A stretch of DNA of 12,766 nucleotides from contig CAKUHV010000043.1 of assembly GCA_934659445.1 (NCBI GenBank), forward strand, positions 1 to 12,766, read 5' to 3'. This stretch comes from an uncultured Oscillospiraceae bacterium (GTDB lineage Bacteria > Bacillota > Clostridia > Oscillospirales > Oscillospiraceae). The translations under genes and the position numbers were made by a program. Shown one piece after another: positions 12,648 through 12,766 of this stretch. The stretch's first letter is position 1, and every line of letters starts with the position of its first letter. The notes below the pieces were generated by a model. The model searched no databases. It was not told where the DNA came from and worked only from the letters and a program-made list of their open reading frames with translations.

Positions 12648-12766
12648 GTGCTGAATTTTCATCACTCCAACGCCGACCCCTTCCTGCCCCAGGACTGGCT
12701 GCTGCCTTACGAGGGGCCGCTCACGCTGGCTGCCCACCTGCTGACCACCCACTCCGGCCCCGGCGG
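12648..12766 (+). CDS. Unrecognised protein, N-terminal fragment (runs off the right edge)
   Basis: Thirty-nine codons are visible from a GTG start at 12648. AGGAGG at 12635-12640 is seven bases upstream, and a good promoter precedes it, so the start is well supported. The residues begin MLNFHHSNADPFLPQDW, then LLPYEGPLTLAAHLL. There is no signal peptide or strong membrane segment in this part. I do not recognise the family from so short a stretch. It is divergent from the tRNA-Val gene. Confidence 0.7.
   Translation, partial: MLNFHHSNADPFLPQDWLLPYEGPLTLAAHLLTTHSGPG

Overview
The window is about 60% GC and almost fully coding, with Shine-Dalgarno-led genes, TTG and GTG starts, sigma-A type promoters with 17-bp spacers, a Gram-positive style LexA with a matching SOS box, and a TAXI-type TRAP transporter. 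This suggests a GC-rich gut Clostridia member, probably of the Oscillospiraceae (Flavonifractor/Lawsonibacter-like). That placement is inferred from style and gene content; no 16S or marker search was possible.

Left part (1-2380): the first 25 codons of formate-tetrahydrofolate ligase (fhs, minus strand), then a LysR-type regulator (minus), and divergent from it a ketopantoate hydroxymethyltransferase-family gene (panB-like, plus). The main discovery is here. The same inverted repeat, CCAATAAC-N5-GTTAT, which contains the LysR T-N11-A signature, lies upstream of both fhs and panB-like. In each case it is exactly 21 nt upstream of a sigma-A -35 box. The panB-side copy also overlaps the regulator's own -35. 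This predicts one LysR regulon joining two enzymes of tetrahydrofolate one-carbon chemistry.

Centre (2380-7960): an NADP-type isocitrate dehydrogenase (minus) converges on panB-like across a shared bidirectional terminator. Divergent from it is an alpha/beta hydrolase, followed by a TAXI solute-binding lipoprotein and a fused 4TM/12TM TRAP permease. This looks like a carboxylate uptake module with an associated hydrolase. A strong hairpin without a U-tract separates the binding protein from the permease, and a perfect intrinsic terminator closes the set.

Right part (7960-12766): a minus-strand pair of an AEC-family permease and a cytosolic class-C beta-lactamase-fold serine hydrolase; then lexA with its own SOS-box promoter; a DUF362 double [4Fe-4S] ferredoxin-type protein; a tRNA-Val(GAC) with encoded CCA, a consensus promoter and a terminator; and the first 39 codons of an unrecognised plus-strand gene behind a good promoter. 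No CRISPR array, insertion sequence, rRNA or prophage gene was seen. No gene-free stretch exceeds 300 bases.
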